Shown: positions 16,785-25,625 of the stretch, piece by piece
Layout of the letters: the number at the start of each line of letters is the position of its first letter
Numbering within the stretch: the stretch's first letter is position 1
Assembly: GCF_050633125.1 (NCBI RefSeq)
Contig: NZ_JBOEFX010000077.1
Coordinates: forward strand, 5,805-69,804
From: Lewinella sp050633125
GTDB taxonomy: Bacteria; Bacteroidota; Bacteroidia; Chitinophagales; Saprospiraceae
DNA length: 64,000 nt
Direction of reading: 5' to 3'
Made by a program: the position numbers and the translations under genes
The notes under the pieces: model-generated
What the model saw: the letters and a program-made list of their open reading frames with translations, nothing else
Databases searched by the model: none
What the model was told of the DNA's origin: nothing

Positions 16785-18350
16785 ATGTTGTACAAACACC
16801 TGTTAAAAATCGGATGTCTGCTTGTTCTGCCATGCTTCGCATGGGCGCAACAAAGTAGTATTCAGGTTAGTTACCACTATCAGGAAACTACTTTAGGGGA
16901 TGCACTAGTGGATCTGGAGCAGCGTTTTGATCTCAATTTTACCTATAGTCCAAGTCGGTTGCCGATGGATTACCACCTCAATGCTTCGGCCAATAAAATG
17001 CCGGTGCAGGATGCTATGGATAATTTATTTGCGACCAGCCCGATCAGGCACGCCTTTATTGGTGATCAAATTGTGCTGAGATCTGACCCCGGAAGACTTG
17101 GGCAAATTGAAACTAAAGCGATACAACCCCGTCAAAAGACGCCCCTGTATCAGGAACCACGGCCAACGCCGCCAGCAATAACAGCAATCCCGACGCAAGA
17201 GCCCAAACAAATTTCTGGCGGCGACCAATGGCTAAGTGATAAGCTGGAAGAAGAAGATTTGGAGCGAATAGCCATCGCCATGGAAAACCATAAGCGAGAA
17301 ATGGCAATGGAAGAATACGATGCCACCCACCGCTTGGCGCAGATTTCATTGTTGCCTTATTTTGGCACTAATACGCACCGTAGTAATGAGGTGACTAACA
17401 ACGTTTCGATCAACGTTTTTTGGGGAACCAGTAAAGCTGTAGATGGTTTTGAAATTGGCGGATTTGCCAATTCCGTTGTAGAAGATATGAGAGGATTCCA
17501 GATGGCGGGTGGCGTTAACCAAGTTGGACGAAACGTTATTGGCACCCAACTAGCTGGCTTAGTCAATCATACAGGAGGAACAGTAGAAGGCGCGCAAGTA
17601 GCAGGCGTTGGAAACATTGTACTGGATAGCATGACAGGCGCACAGGTTGCTGGATTATTCAATATCTCCAAGCACCATTTGGATGGTAAACAGACCGCTG
17701 GCGCTTTTAACTGGGCCAAAGGTGATGTGGAACGCCAAATAAGTAGCTTTTACAATCGAGCCCGCTACGTAGAAAAACGACAGGTAGGTTTGGTGAATGT
17801 TTGTGATACGACGGGCAAAGCTCCCTTGGGATTACTGAGTTTTGTTAAGTACGGTTACAATCGGGTAGAGGTTGGTGCGACTGAAAATATGTACGTCAAT
17901 TTGGGTGCAAAATTCGGGATACGCAAGCTCTACAATATTGTTCACCTAGGCTTGCGCTGGGATGTTGTAGAGCAGCAAACGGTTGACAACCTAACCTCCG
18001 AAGCAGTGTATACCACTTGGTCTGTAGGTTATGGTTTAGGGGTGGTTCCCCGGCTGGGAAAGAAAGTTTTGTTGAACGTAGAGGCAGTAGCGATGCACGT
18101 TAATGAGATGGATTCCTGGACAAGTAAACTTAACCTGCTAGGACAATTTAGAACAACTTTTGACTATCAATTGAATGGGCGGATGAGCTTTTATGCCGGC
18201 CCTGTACTCAATGTGATGTGGTCTCAATTATATGATGCGTCTACCGATACTTACGGTTCACGTATTCCGGTTAACCCGCTGTGGAATGAGCAGCAGGGAG
18301 AAACGAATTTTCAAGGTTGGATAGGCTTCTCAGCTGGTATCCGCCTGTAG
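16785..18350 (+). CDS. STN-domain surface protein with glycine-rich repeats and barrel-like C-terminus
   Basis: A 521-residue exported protein (signal about 1-21, ending CFAWAQ). Residues about 24-90 form a secretin/TonB short N-terminal (STN) domain (YHYQETTLGDALVDLEQRFDLNFTYSPSRLP). A Pro-rich linker follows. Residues about 215-330 repeat the pattern GxQxAGxxN (GAQVAGVGN, GAQVAGLFN, GKQTAGAFN), like LA_2272-type surface repeats. The rest alternates aromatic and polar residues as in outer-membrane barrels and ends in F-x-AGIRL. It lacks the TonB receptor plug and barrel that usually follow STN and FecR. Probably co-transcribed with the FecR gene. Confidence 0.75.
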   Translation: MLYKHLLKIGCLLVLPCFAWAQQSSIQVSYHYQETTLGDALVDLEQRFDLNFTYSPSRLPMDYHLNASANKMPVQDAMDNLFATSPIRHAFIGDQIVLRSDPGRLGQIETKAIQPRQKTPLYQEPRPTPPAITAIPTQEPKQISGGDQWLSDKLEEEDLERIAIAMENHKREMAMEEYDATHRLAQISLLPYFGTNTHRSNEVTNNVSINVFWGTSKAVDGFEIGGFANSVVEDMRGFQMAGGVNQVGRNVIGTQLAGLVNHTGGTVEGAQVAGVGNIVLDSMTGAQVAGLFNISKHHLDGKQTAGAFNWAKGDVERQISSFYNRARYVEKRQVGLVNVCDTTGKAPLGLLSFVKYGYNRVEVGATENMYVNLGAKFGIRKLYNIVHLGLRWDVVEQQTVDNLTSEAVYTTWSVGYGLGVVPRLGKKVLLNVEAVAMHVNEMDSWTSKLNLLGQFRTTFDYQLNGRMSFYAGPVLNVMWSQLYDASTDTYGSRIPVNPLWNEQQGETNFQGWIGFSAGIRL

Positions 18351-18402
18351 TATTATCAAGCTTAAATCAAGGATTTAATTACGACTGGTAGTGTACCAGG
18401 CG

Positions 18403-18421
18403 CTTAGTGTAGCACACTAAG
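18403..18421. other. Small hairpin between STN protein and barrel protein genes
   Basis: CTTAGTGT pairs with ACACTAAG around AGC, flanked by CCAG (18396) and CTGG (18424). There is no T-run, so it is not a confident terminator. A similar GCTTAGTGT string occurs near 38199 without its partner. Confidence 0.35.
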
Positions 18422-18492
18422 TACTGGCTGTGCCATGTCTAAACAATAAATTAACCAAGAGACAACACTTAAGTCTTAAATACACTCGACGA

Positions 18493-19104
18493 ATGAAAAA
18501 TTTAATGCAAAAACAACTTCTTTTTTTGGCGGTGTTACTCACCGCAACAATTGGCTTACAAGCCCAACATGAAACCCTTTTTAATCAGGCCAGAGTTGTT
18601 GGAGCCTTTGGTGGCCCAATTACGGAATATGGATTGAGCAACAACCTGAGTACTTCGGTAGGTGGCGGTGGTGCCCTGGTGATCAACAGTTTCTTCATTG
18701 GCGGCTACGGCTTGGCCAGTGTAGATTTTGATCAACTTTACGAAGATGGGGAGGTAGATGTGTTGGATATTGGCCATGGCGGCTTTTGGTTAGGAGGTAC
18801 TTACCAACCACACCGCCTGGTACACATGTACGGTAGCGCACGTCTTGGTTGGGGCGCTATTAATATTGATCTGAATGGCAATACCCCTTACCGTGAATTG
18901 GACAAGATTTTCGTGGCAACGCCAGAAATAGGCATGGAATTAAATATTACCCGCTGGTTTAGGTTGGCCGGAACAGTAGGCTATCGCTACGTGACTGGTG
19001 TTAACGAAGACCGTGGACTGAAAGGCGAAGACTTTTCCGGTGCTGTTGCAGGAGTAACCCTGCGTTTCGGTTGGTTTGGTCGCAGAAGAAGCAATAATTG
19101 GTAA
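18493..19104 (+). CDS. Outer-membrane beta-barrel protein of unknown function
   Basis: A 203-residue exported protein: signal peptide MKNLMQKQLLFLAVLLTATIGLQAQ and then about eight amphipathic strands (for example FFIGGYGLASVDF, HMYGSARLGWGAINIDL, ITRWFRLAGTVGYRYVTGV, AVAGVTLRFGWF). The C-terminal strand is typical of small outer-membrane barrels. ATG 18493 is used because it starts a regular signal peptide; a GTG at 18430 would add 21 residues of poor quality. The function is unknown. Confidence 0.8.
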   Translation: MKNLMQKQLLFLAVLLTATIGLQAQHETLFNQARVVGAFGGPITEYGLSNNLSTSVGGGGALVINSFFIGGYGLASVDFDQLYEDGEVDVLDIGHGGFWLGGTYQPHRLVHMYGSARLGWGAINIDLNGNTPYRELDKIFVATPEIGMELNITRWFRLAGTVGYRYVTGVNEDRGLKGEDFSGAVAGVTLRFGWFGRRRSNNW

Positions 19105-19175
19105 ACCTCACAACCTATTGGCTCGATATTTCGACGATGGGGAAGGAGCTTTGTGTTTTGCTTCCACACTTGGCA

Positions 19176-19283
19176 GGTAGTGTTCGCTGCGCTCACGTTT
19201 GTGCTCGTTCCTCACTAAAGCTCGCGGTTAGCGCGGCTACCGCCGACGCAGTCGGCACCCCCGTGAGCGCAGCGAACACTACC
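19176..19283. repeat. 22-bp perfect inverted repeat around a structured 64-bp centre
   Basis: The left arm at 19176-19197 (GGTAGTGTTCGCTGCGCTCA...) is exactly complementary to the right arm at 19262-19283. The centre holds GCCGAC-GCA-GTCGGC and GCGGT/ACCGC hairpins. No open frame is supported here. It lies in the 297-bp gap after the barrel gene. Confidence 0.75.
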
Positions 19284-19376
19284 GTGATTCCGATTTATCG
19301 GAAGAGCACCAACCGTGAGTTCCGAGGTATCGGAACGAACACCCTCGCGATCCCGAGCAATCGGGAGAGCACCCCC
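19283..19376. repeat. Three tandem hairpin units of 31-32 bp
   Basis: Units at 19283-19313, 19314-19345 and 19346-19376 each read CGYGA, a hairpin, then GAGCACC or GAACACC. The stems are TTCCGAT/ATCGGAA, GTTCCGA/TCGGAAC and TCCCGA/TCGGGA. Stem substitutions are matched on both arms, so the fold is preserved. It directly abuts the 22-bp inverted repeat. Confidence 0.75.
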
Positions 19377-19400
19377 AATACTTAACCCTAAAAATCAAAA

Positions 19401-20147
19401 ATGATGAATAATCTTAAATTTATTTTCGTGCTGGTATGCACCGGCAGCTTGTTCCTTAGTGGATGTTTTGTAGATATCAATGATGATGACGGCCTTTTTG
19501 GTTGCATGGATGCGGATGGCCCGATAAGTACTATTGATCTTAATTTGCCGGATTTTTCCGGAATCTCGTTGGCGATGGACGCCAGGGTTGAAATCACCCA
19601 AGGGCCAGAACAATCAGTAACGGTTGAAGGGAAGTCAGATATTTTTGACGAACTGGATCTGGATATAAGCAGCAGTGGTATTTGGACGATCAGAACCGAA
19701 GATTGTGTCCGTGACGTGGATAACCTCATTTTCTACATTACTGTTCCTGATTTAAATGAGATCAAAATCAGTGGTTCCGGTAAGATTATAAGCACCAATA
19801 CCTTTGTAGTAGGCGATATAGAGCTTCGTATTTCTGGCTCTGGTGAAATCAATATGGCACTGGAGGCCGATGATATAGAGGTTGATATCTCCGGTTCAGG
19901 AGAAGTATATCTGGAAGGTTTAGCTGATGAACTGAGCCTGGATGTTACAGGGAGTGGTGATTTAGAGGCTTTCGACATTGCGGTGCGCGAAGGGAATATA
20001 AAAATCTCAGGCAGTGGTGATGCTGAAGTCCGGGTTGAAGACCGCCTGGATGTGCGGATTACGGGCAGTGGCGATGTCTACTACAAGGGGCAGCCCCTGC
20101 TGGATGTGTCGATCACCGGTAGCGGTGAAGTCATTGATGCGAATTAA
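19401..20147 (+). CDS. GIN-domain (DUF2807) lipoprotein
   Basis: A 248-residue lipoprotein with lipobox LFLSGC (Cys22). Most of the protein is a GIN/DUF2807 right-handed beta-helix with regular ISGSGEI-like turns (KISGSGKI, RISGSGEI, DISGSGEV, DVTGSGDL, KISGSGDA, RITGSGDV, SITGSGEV). It is common in Bacteroidota envelopes and annotated as a putative autotransporter-adhesin head; the true role is unknown. A strong terminator follows at 20178. Confidence 0.9.
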   Translation: MMNNLKFIFVLVCTGSLFLSGCFVDINDDDGLFGCMDADGPISTIDLNLPDFSGISLAMDARVEITQGPEQSVTVEGKSDIFDELDLDISSSGIWTIRTEDCVRDVDNLIFYITVPDLNEIKISGSGKIISTNTFVVGDIELRISGSGEINMALEADDIEVDISGSGEVYLEGLADELSLDVTGSGDLEAFDIAVREGNIKISGSGDAEVRVEDRLDVRITGSGDVYYKGQPLLDVSITGSGEVIDAN

Positions 20148-20177
20148 AATGGAGTAGTAATTCAGTAACGTATACGT

Positions 20178-20209
20178 GCCCTTTCTGCCTCAGTAGAAAG
20201 GGCTTTTTT
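20178..20209 (+). terminator. Rho-independent terminator after the GIN-domain gene
   Basis: GCCCTTTCT (20178-20186) pairs with AGAAAGGGC (20195-20203) and is followed directly by TTTTTT. It is 30 bp after the GIN-domain stop. Confidence 0.9.
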
Positions 20210-20314
20210 ATTTATTTTTTTCGTCGAAAAAAAGGAGGTTTACGAACCTTAGGTGTACTAGATTACGTTAAAGAGACCATTGATTCATTTACCCTTGAAC
20301 AACCATTTTAAATT

Positions 20315-21298
20315 ATGCGTAATTCTTTGTTTTTCCTGAATATGCTGCTGCTTGTTTTCCTAACCAGCTGCGTTTCACAACAAAAATATACTGATCTCGA
20401 AATTGCCAAAAACCGCCTTTCCAATCGGCTTAATGAAACGGAAGCGGAGTTGGATAGCTACCGCAACCAGTCGGCTAAATTGCAATCTCAACTCACTGCT
20501 GAACAGGAACAACGGCAACAAGTTGCAACGGACCTAGAGCGTTCTCGCCAACGGTATGCAGAGTTAGATGCGACTAATCGCGATCTACTTGCACGTTATG
20601 ATCGAATCCTCGAACAGAACCGTACTACATTGGCTGCGGCAGGTGATGAAAATGCAAGTCTCAATGCACGACTCAATGAGAAAGAACAAGAGCTGAATCA
20701 ACGCCAAAAAGAGTTACAAGGCCTCCAACAGCAATTGAGTGACGAAGAGAAAAATCAACAACGCCTTCAGCAGGAACTCGTAGCCAGGGAGGCAAGAGTA
20801 GCAGAGTTGGAGAAAGCCATCGCAGACAAAGAAGCCCGCTTGCGGACGATTCGCGACAGGGTCAACCAGGCTTTGCTAGGGTTCTCAGAAGCAGACCTTA
20901 CAGTGCGGGAAAAGAATGGTAAAGTATACGTTTCTTTAAGCCAAAACCTGCTTTTTGCCTCTGGTAGTAAGACCATTAACAACCAAGGGAAACAAGCTAT
21001 TGCACAACTGGCAACGGTACTCAAAGCCAATAAGGATATCAATATTACAGTAGAAGGCCATACCGACACCGATGGAGAGGCCGCCTTTAATTGGGATCTC
21101 AGCGTAGGCCGTGCAACCACGGTGGTGAAGGAATTGACGATTAATGGCGTCGCTGCCGAGCGTATCATCGCAGCAGGCCGGGGAGAGTTTTATCCTATCG
21201 CAACCAACGATACGGCCGCAGGTAAGGCCCAAAACCGCCGTACCGAAATCATCCTGACTCCTAAATTGGAAGGGTTGTATGAGTTGATAGGGGAGTAG
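20315..21298 (+). CDS. OmpA-family lipoprotein with long coiled coil
   Basis: A 327-residue lipoprotein with lipobox VFLTSC (Cys19). Residues about 25-185 are a long Gln/Glu/Arg-rich coiled coil. Residues about 200-320 are an OmpA_C peptidoglycan-binding domain (INITVEGHTDTDGEAAFNWDLSVGRATTVVKEL...AAGRGEFYPIATNDTAAGKAQNRRTEIIL). It likely tethers the outer membrane to the cell wall, like Pal or MotB-type domains. It is monocistronic, preceded by a terminator and followed by a 20-bp perfect inverted repeat. Confidence 0.92.
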   Translation: MRNSLFFLNMLLLVFLTSCVSQQKYTDLEIAKNRLSNRLNETEAELDSYRNQSAKLQSQLTAEQEQRQQVATDLERSRQRYAELDATNRDLLARYDRILEQNRTTLAAAGDENASLNARLNEKEQELNQRQKELQGLQQQLSDEEKNQQRLQQELVAREARVAELEKAIADKEARLRTIRDRVNQALLGFSEADLTVREKNGKVYVSLSQNLLFASGSKTINNQGKQAIAQLATVLKANKDINITVEGHTDTDGEAAFNWDLSVGRATTVVKELTINGVAAERIIAAGRGEFYPIATNDTAAGKAQNRRTEIILTPKLEGLYELIGE

Positions 21299-21313
21299 TC
21301 GCTACGAGAGATG

Positions 21314-21377
21314 GTTTTTTACCACATAGTCACCTGGTTTTTTTTAGAAAATTATCTGTGACTATGTGGTAAAAAAC
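21314..21377. terminator. 20-bp perfect inverted repeat between convergent genes
   Basis: The left arm GTTTTTTACCACATAGTCAC (21314-21333) is exactly complementary to 21358-21377, with a 24-nt centre containing a T-run. The A/T ends of the arms give a U-tract on both strands, so it suits a bidirectional terminator for the OmpA gene and the convergent barrel gene. The inner 12-mer ACCACATAGTCA recurs at 43523. Confidence 0.7.
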
Positions 21378-21387
21378 GCACTACTGC

Positions 21388-22056
21388 TCACCAGCGATAC
21401 GCAGCAAAAGCCGTAACGCCAGACTGTTTGTTACCATCGAAAAAGGAGTTGAATTGAGCGGCGAAACCAACCTTCCAGTTGTAGTTGATGGGGTATTGGA
21501 ACTGTAGATGAATAGGAATGCCAAAACTCCCCTTTCGTTCAATAGTATGGTATTTTACATCAAATTGATCAAAGTCCAGATTATACACGTAGCCGGAGCT
21601 GTATTCCTGTCGGTAGTAGAGATGAGCTATCCCGGTACCCAACTGTAAGTCGGCAAGGCTTCGATCTCCGATCATCCGCCAAAAGACCATAGCTTCTGAC
21701 CAAAACGCACGGTAAGAGCGGGTGCGCGTATCTGGCAAAGTGGTGGTAGGTAAACGGTAATAGTAATGAATCGTATCCTGCACTTTATTGCCGGCGTAAT
21801 TGATTCGGGTAGTCAATTCCCAGCGTGGGTGAACGGTACGGCTATAGCCTAAATTGAACCCCAGTCCACGGCTGTTATTGGTCTCGCTACGAATGCTGGT
21901 GCTACGGCTATTGCTGCTGTAGGTCTCGTAATGATCTGTTGTTGTTAGATGCAAATGCGACTGGGCAATACCGAAGATGATGCGCTGGTCGGTCGTTTTT
22001 TGGGCCAATAATAAAAGAGGAAGCAGGAAAAAGAGGGAGAGCATTGTCGTTTTCAT
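21388..22056 (-). CDS. Putative outer-membrane beta-barrel protein
   Basis: A 222-residue exported protein with signal peptide MKTTMLSLFFLLPLLLLAQ. It has alternating strand patterns (GLGFNLGYSRTVHPRWELTTRINYAG, YRAFWSEAMVFWRMIG, SFGIPIHLQFQYPINYNWKVGFAAQFNSFFDG) and ends in an aromatic residue (AYRW), as expected for a beta-barrel assembly signal. No specific family is recognised. Confidence 0.7.
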   Translation of the reverse strand: MKTTMLSLFFLLPLLLLAQKTTDQRIIFGIAQSHLHLTTTDHYETYSSNSRSTSIRSETNNSRGLGFNLGYSRTVHPRWELTTRINYAGNKVQDTIHYYYRLPTTTLPDTRTRSYRAFWSEAMVFWRMIGDRSLADLQLGTGIAHLYYRQEYSSGYVYNLDFDQFDVKYHTIERKGSFGIPIHLQFQYPINYNWKVGFAAQFNSFFDGNKQSGVTAFAAYRW

Positions 22057-22163
22057 CTCAGAGAATTTTGTTGTAGGTGTTTGAAAAAATATCGAACTCC
22101 CTTAAAATTCGACAAGAAAATGATCTACAGCAAGCTCTGTACCTCGGATTAATACAAGTTTAA

Positions 22164-23306
22164 CTATTTAGACAGTTGCTTTTTAAGATTAGTAATACGC
22201 TGATAGGATTCTAAGATGCGTTCTGCGGGAATCTCTCCGCTATCTAGCAGCTTTCGTAAAGTCGCGATGGTACGACGGGCGAGTGTTTCATCATAATCTT
22301 CGAGGTTATTGCCAAAAACGAGCATATCGACACCAGCGAGGATGGATTGCTTGATGATGGTCTCAAAATCGTAAAGTTTATTTACCGCGTTCATTTGCAG
22401 GTCGTCAGAAAAAACGACACCATCATAATGGAAAGAGTCCCGAAGCATAGCCTGAATGTAGTGGGGCGAGAGGGTAGCGGGGTAGATAGAGTCAATGGTG
22501 CGGTTGAAAACGTGTGCCGTCATGACCGCCAGGACCTCCTCCGACGCGAGCAGTTGCTCAAAAGGTTCCAACTCTTCGGGCGTCCAGGTAGCGGTGACGT
22601 CGGTAAAACCTTTGTGGGAGTCACTCTCTGAGCTACCGTGACCAGGGAAATGCTTGAGGACGGAAAGAATTCCAGCACTGGCATGAGGAATGATCCATGC
22701 ACGAGCGTGACGGACAACTTGGCCGGTCGTAGCACCATAGCTTCGCTTGATTTTTCCAATCACGGGATTGTCCGGATTGACGTTGATATCGACCACCGGC
22801 GCAAAATTGACATTAAAACCAAGCTTTTTTAGGTTAGTAGCGTTTTGAGTAGCATAATAAGTGGTAGAGTCGGTGTTTTCTTTGGCGCCCATGTCTTGAG
22901 CTGCCGCAATTTCAGGAAAACCATAAACAGGTCGGAGCCGGGTTACACGTCCCCCTTCTTGATCAATAGCTGTGAGTAAAAAGCCTGGTGCCAATGCCTG
23001 CAAATCAGTCAACAATTGCTCGACTTGTGGCGGAGAATCAATGTTTCGACCGTAACGTTTTAGGCCCACATCATAATCAAATAGAATAATATTGCCAATC
23101 TCCCCATTAGCGAGTTGGTCTTTAATGATAGGGCTCACGCTGTCGATTTCCAATCCCCGGAAGCCCTGCATAATGAGCTGTCCGAGCATAGCATCGGTGA
23201 TTTGAGGGGTGGCGTCATCTGTAGAAGATTCGGCAGATGAGGTTGGTTGGCAGGAAGTTGTCAAGAGCAATCCTGTCAGAAAAAGAAGAAGTGAATATTT
23301 GTGCAT
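22164..23306 (-). CDS. GH3 beta-N-acetylhexosaminidase (NagZ-like) lipoprotein
   Basis: A 380-residue lipoprotein (lipobox LLTTSC, Cys19) consisting of one glycoside hydrolase family 3 N-terminal domain. The KHFPGHG motif is at 218-224 and the NagZ-type Asp-His acid/base pair is DSH at 229-231. The nucleophile is in VVFSDDLQM, at Asp301 or Asp302. NagZ enzymes release GlcNAc from GlcNAc-anhydroMurNAc muropeptides. The lipoprotein signal places it in the envelope rather than the cytoplasm. It could feed the MurNAc/GlcNAc genes 3-10 kb downstream. Confidence 0.9.
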   Translation of the reverse strand: MHKYSLLLFLTGLLLTTSCQPTSSAESSTDDATPQITDAMLGQLIMQGFRGLEIDSVSPIIKDQLANGEIGNIILFDYDVGLKRYGRNIDSPPQVEQLLTDLQALAPGFLLTAIDQEGGRVTRLRPVYGFPEIAAAQDMGAKENTDSTTYYATQNATNLKKLGFNVNFAPVVDINVNPDNPVIGKIKRSYGATTGQVVRHARAWIIPHASAGILSVLKHFPGHGSSESDSHKGFTDVTATWTPEELEPFEQLLASEEVLAVMTAHVFNRTIDSIYPATLSPHYIQAMLRDSFHYDGVVFSDDLQMNAVNKLYDFETIIKQSILAGVDMLVFGNNLEDYDETLARRTIATLRKLLDSGEIPAERILESYQRITNLKKQLSK

Positions 23307-23395
23307 AGTGAGCCAGTTTGTTGCGAAGGAACAATAATTATTTGAATGTCTAACTGGTCTAGTGAGGGGTAAGGTAAGGCTCTTTGTTGAAGACG

Positions 23396-23707
23396 CTAGC
23401 CCACGTTTGAAAAATATGTTTTCAGGCTATTTTTAGCAGACTGCCAGCCTACATCATTTATACGGTAACCAACTGCGCCAGCGAAGGTGTCTTTGATCAG
23501 AATCTGCGCATGGCATAATGTTTTTAGGTGTTGGCTTACGCTGTTAGCTGAAAGAGGGATGAATTCAATTATTTCTTTATGCATTAAGAAATCAAATCTT
23601 CTTAGGAGATCAATGATTTCTAATCTGGCAGGGTGGGCTAAGGCTTTGGCATATTGAGAGATTTTTTGTTCAGTTTGGGGAAAGAGAAAGCTTTTGTTTT
23701 GAGGCAT
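23396..23707 (-). CDS. ArsR-family winged-helix regulator
   Basis: A 103-residue DNA-binding protein. The HTH region is KALAHPARLEIIDLLRRFDFLMHKEIIEFIPLSANSVSQHLKTLCHAQILI, with the wing following near GAVGYRIND. It has no CxC metal-binding motif, so it is probably not an arsenic or metal sensor. No partner gene is close enough to define the regulon; the GH3 gene lies 90 bp downstream on the same strand. Confidence 0.85.
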   Translation of the reverse strand: MPQNKSFLFPQTEQKISQYAKALAHPARLEIIDLLRRFDFLMHKEIIEFIPLSANSVSQHLKTLCHAQILIKDTFAGAVGYRINDVGWQSAKNSLKTYFSNVG

Positions 23708-23897
23708 AATGCTGTTTTAAAAGCAATCTACGTAAAAGTTTTTAATTAAAAAAAATAAACATTTTTGTTTTTTAACTATTCGATTTGAATTCACTCGAAA
23801 AGATATTGTTTGGTTTAACACGATAGGAGTATCCCTTATTTGAGATTAGTTCTGCACCAAAAGATTGGTTAACTGGTTAATATGTTTTCTGAACTCA

Positions 23898-24473
23898 CTA
23901 CTCAACTTTCACAAGTCCATCCAGCAATGAATATCTCTCCCCGCTTTCACTACAAACAGCTTTGCCTTGGTCATCAAATTCCAGTCGGTCGCCATGGGCG
24001 CTCATCCATCCGATTTGCCGGGCAGGATTTCCCACGACCAATGCATAGGGGGCAACATCTTTGGTGACGACACTGGCAGCACCCACAAAAGCGTAAGTGC
24101 CTAAAGTAATACCACAAACAATGGTAGCATTGGCTCCGATACTTACGCCTTTACGTAAGATCGTTGGCCGGTATTCGTGCTTGCGTTCGACGCCAGAGCG
24201 GGGATTGATGACGTTGGTAAATACGGCACTTGGCCCAATGAAGACGTCGTCTTCGCAGATGACGCCTTCATATAGGCTGACGTTATTTTGCACCTTTACA
24301 TTGCGCCCCAGCCGGACTTTGTTGGCCACAAACACATTTTGCCCTAAAGAGCAACTTCCACCAATAATTGCACCAGGCATTAAATGGCAAAAATGCCAGA
24401 TTTTGCTCCCTGCGCCTATTTGTGCGCCCTCATCAATAATCGCGGTGGGGTGAGCATAGTAGGTTGCACTCAT
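23898..24473 (-). CDS. Left-handed beta-helix N-acetyltransferase (WbpD/WlbB-like)
   Basis: A 191-residue hexapeptide-repeat acyltransferase (IDEGAQIGAGSKIWHFCHLMPGAIIGGSCSLGQNVFVANKVRLGRNVKVQNNVSLYEGVICEDDVFIGPSAVFTNV). This pattern matches UDP-3-amino sugar N-acetyltransferases that complete GlcNAc(3NAc)A-type sugars for O-antigen or glycans. The PLP aminotransferase gene 9 bp upstream supplies the amino group, so the two form an operon. The exact sugar is inferred from family resemblance. Confidence 0.88.
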   Translation of the reverse strand: MSATYYAHPTAIIDEGAQIGAGSKIWHFCHLMPGAIIGGSCSLGQNVFVANKVRLGRNVKVQNNVSLYEGVICEDDVFIGPSAVFTNVINPRSGVERKHEYRPTILRKGVSIGANATIVCGITLGTYAFVGAASVVTKDVAPYALVVGNPARQIGWMSAHGDRLEFDDQGKAVCSESGERYSLLDGLVKVE

Positions 24474-24482
24474 GGGCTTGTT

Positions 24483-25625
24483 TTAAGAGAAAAAAGCTTT
24501 CACCTGAGCAGAGATATATGCGAGGGTATCTTCCTGCAGCTCACTGTGCATAGGCAGGCTGATCACTTCTTTGCAAAGGAGGTCTGTTGTTGGTAGAAAA
24601 TCTACATCGTTGGCAGCTGTTCCTTTGTAGGCGCTCTGTTCGTAAAGAGGTACCGGGTAATAAACCATACTGGGTACGCTTTTTTCCTGAAGGAACGCTT
24701 GCAATTCATCGCGCTTGCCATTGGTAACACGAAGAGTATATTGATGATAAACGTGCGTGCTATTGTCCTGACGGGCTGGTGTTATCAGTGCCTCAATGTC
24801 TGCAAAGGCTTGGTCGTAGTAGTCGGCAGCTGCTTTGCGGGTTGCATTGTAGCTGTCTAGATGCTGAAGTTTGATGCCCAGGATAGCCGCCTGAATAGAA
24901 TCGAGCCGCGAATTGACACCGATTTCATCATGGTAGTACCTACGATTTTGGCCGTGGTTGGCTACCATACGTAGCTTGGCTGCTAGCTCATCATTGTCGG
25001 TATAGATAGCACCACCATCACCATAGGCACCAAGATTTTTGGAAGGATAGAAAGAGGTACAGCCAATATCACCTAGCGCACCTGCAGCTTTGACGGTGCC
25101 GTCGGGGAAGGTATACCTGGCACCGATAGCCTGGGCATTGTCTTCGACGACAAATAAATTGTGCTTTTGGGCAAGCTCCAGAATAGGAGCCATATCGCAA
25201 CATTGACCGAAAAGATTAACCGGAACAATGGCTTTGGTCTTATCGGTAATGGCTGCCTCCACGAGTTCGGCTGTTACATTGAAGGTGTGAGGATCAACAT
25301 CTACCATCACTGGCTTTAGCTGTAGCAGGGCAATTACCTCGGCTGTGGCTACATAAGTGAAGGCAGGAACGATGACTTCATCACCAGGCTGAAGGCCTAA
25401 TGCCATCAGTGCTACCTGTAAGGCATCGGTTCCGTTGGCACAGGGAATAACGTGCTTTACACCGAGGTAGATTTCTAAATCGGCTTGGAATTTCTTGACC
25501 GCTGGACCGTTGATAAACGCACCAGAGCGGATCACATCAATTACTTGCTGGTCGATTTCGGTTTGCAGTTTTTCATACTGCGTCTTCAAATCAACCATGT
25601 GGATGGTAGGGGTAGTCGTATTCAT
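24483..25625 (-). CDS. DegT/DnrJ/EryC1/StrS sugar aminotransferase (WbpE/WlbC-like)
   Basis: A 380-residue PLP-dependent enzyme that transaminates keto-sugar nucleotides. Conserved blocks are MVDLKTQYEKLQTEI, the ANGTDALQVAL motif (63-73), VNLFGQCCDM, the VEDNAQAIGA motif and the PLP lysine Lys196 in FYPSKNLGAYGDGG. It probably makes the 3-amino intermediate acetylated by the adjacent LbH acetyltransferase. Other sugar-nucleotide genes of the pathway (dehydrogenase, epimerase) are not in the window. Confidence 0.93.
   Translation of the reverse strand: MNTTTPTIHMVDLKTQYEKLQTEIDQQVIDVIRSGAFINGPAVKKFQADLEIYLGVKHVIPCANGTDALQVALMALGLQPGDEVIVPAFTYVATAEVIALLQLKPVMVDVDPHTFNVTAELVEAAITDKTKAIVPVNLFGQCCDMAPILELAQKHNLFVVEDNAQAIGARYTFPDGTVKAAGALGDIGCTSFYPSKNLGAYGDGGAIYTDNDELAAKLRMVANHGQNRRYYHDEIGVNSRLDSIQAAILGIKLQHLDSYNATRKAAADYYDQAFADIEALITPARQDNSTHVYHQYTLRVTNGKRDELQAFLQEKSVPSMVYYPVPLYEQSAYKGTAANDVDFLPTTDLLCKEVISLPMHSELQEDTLAYISAQVKAFFS

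Noticed and set aside
19283..19376. CRISPR-like tandem units
   Set aside because: Only three units, no separate spacers, repeats diverge in stem sequence, and no cas gene is present.
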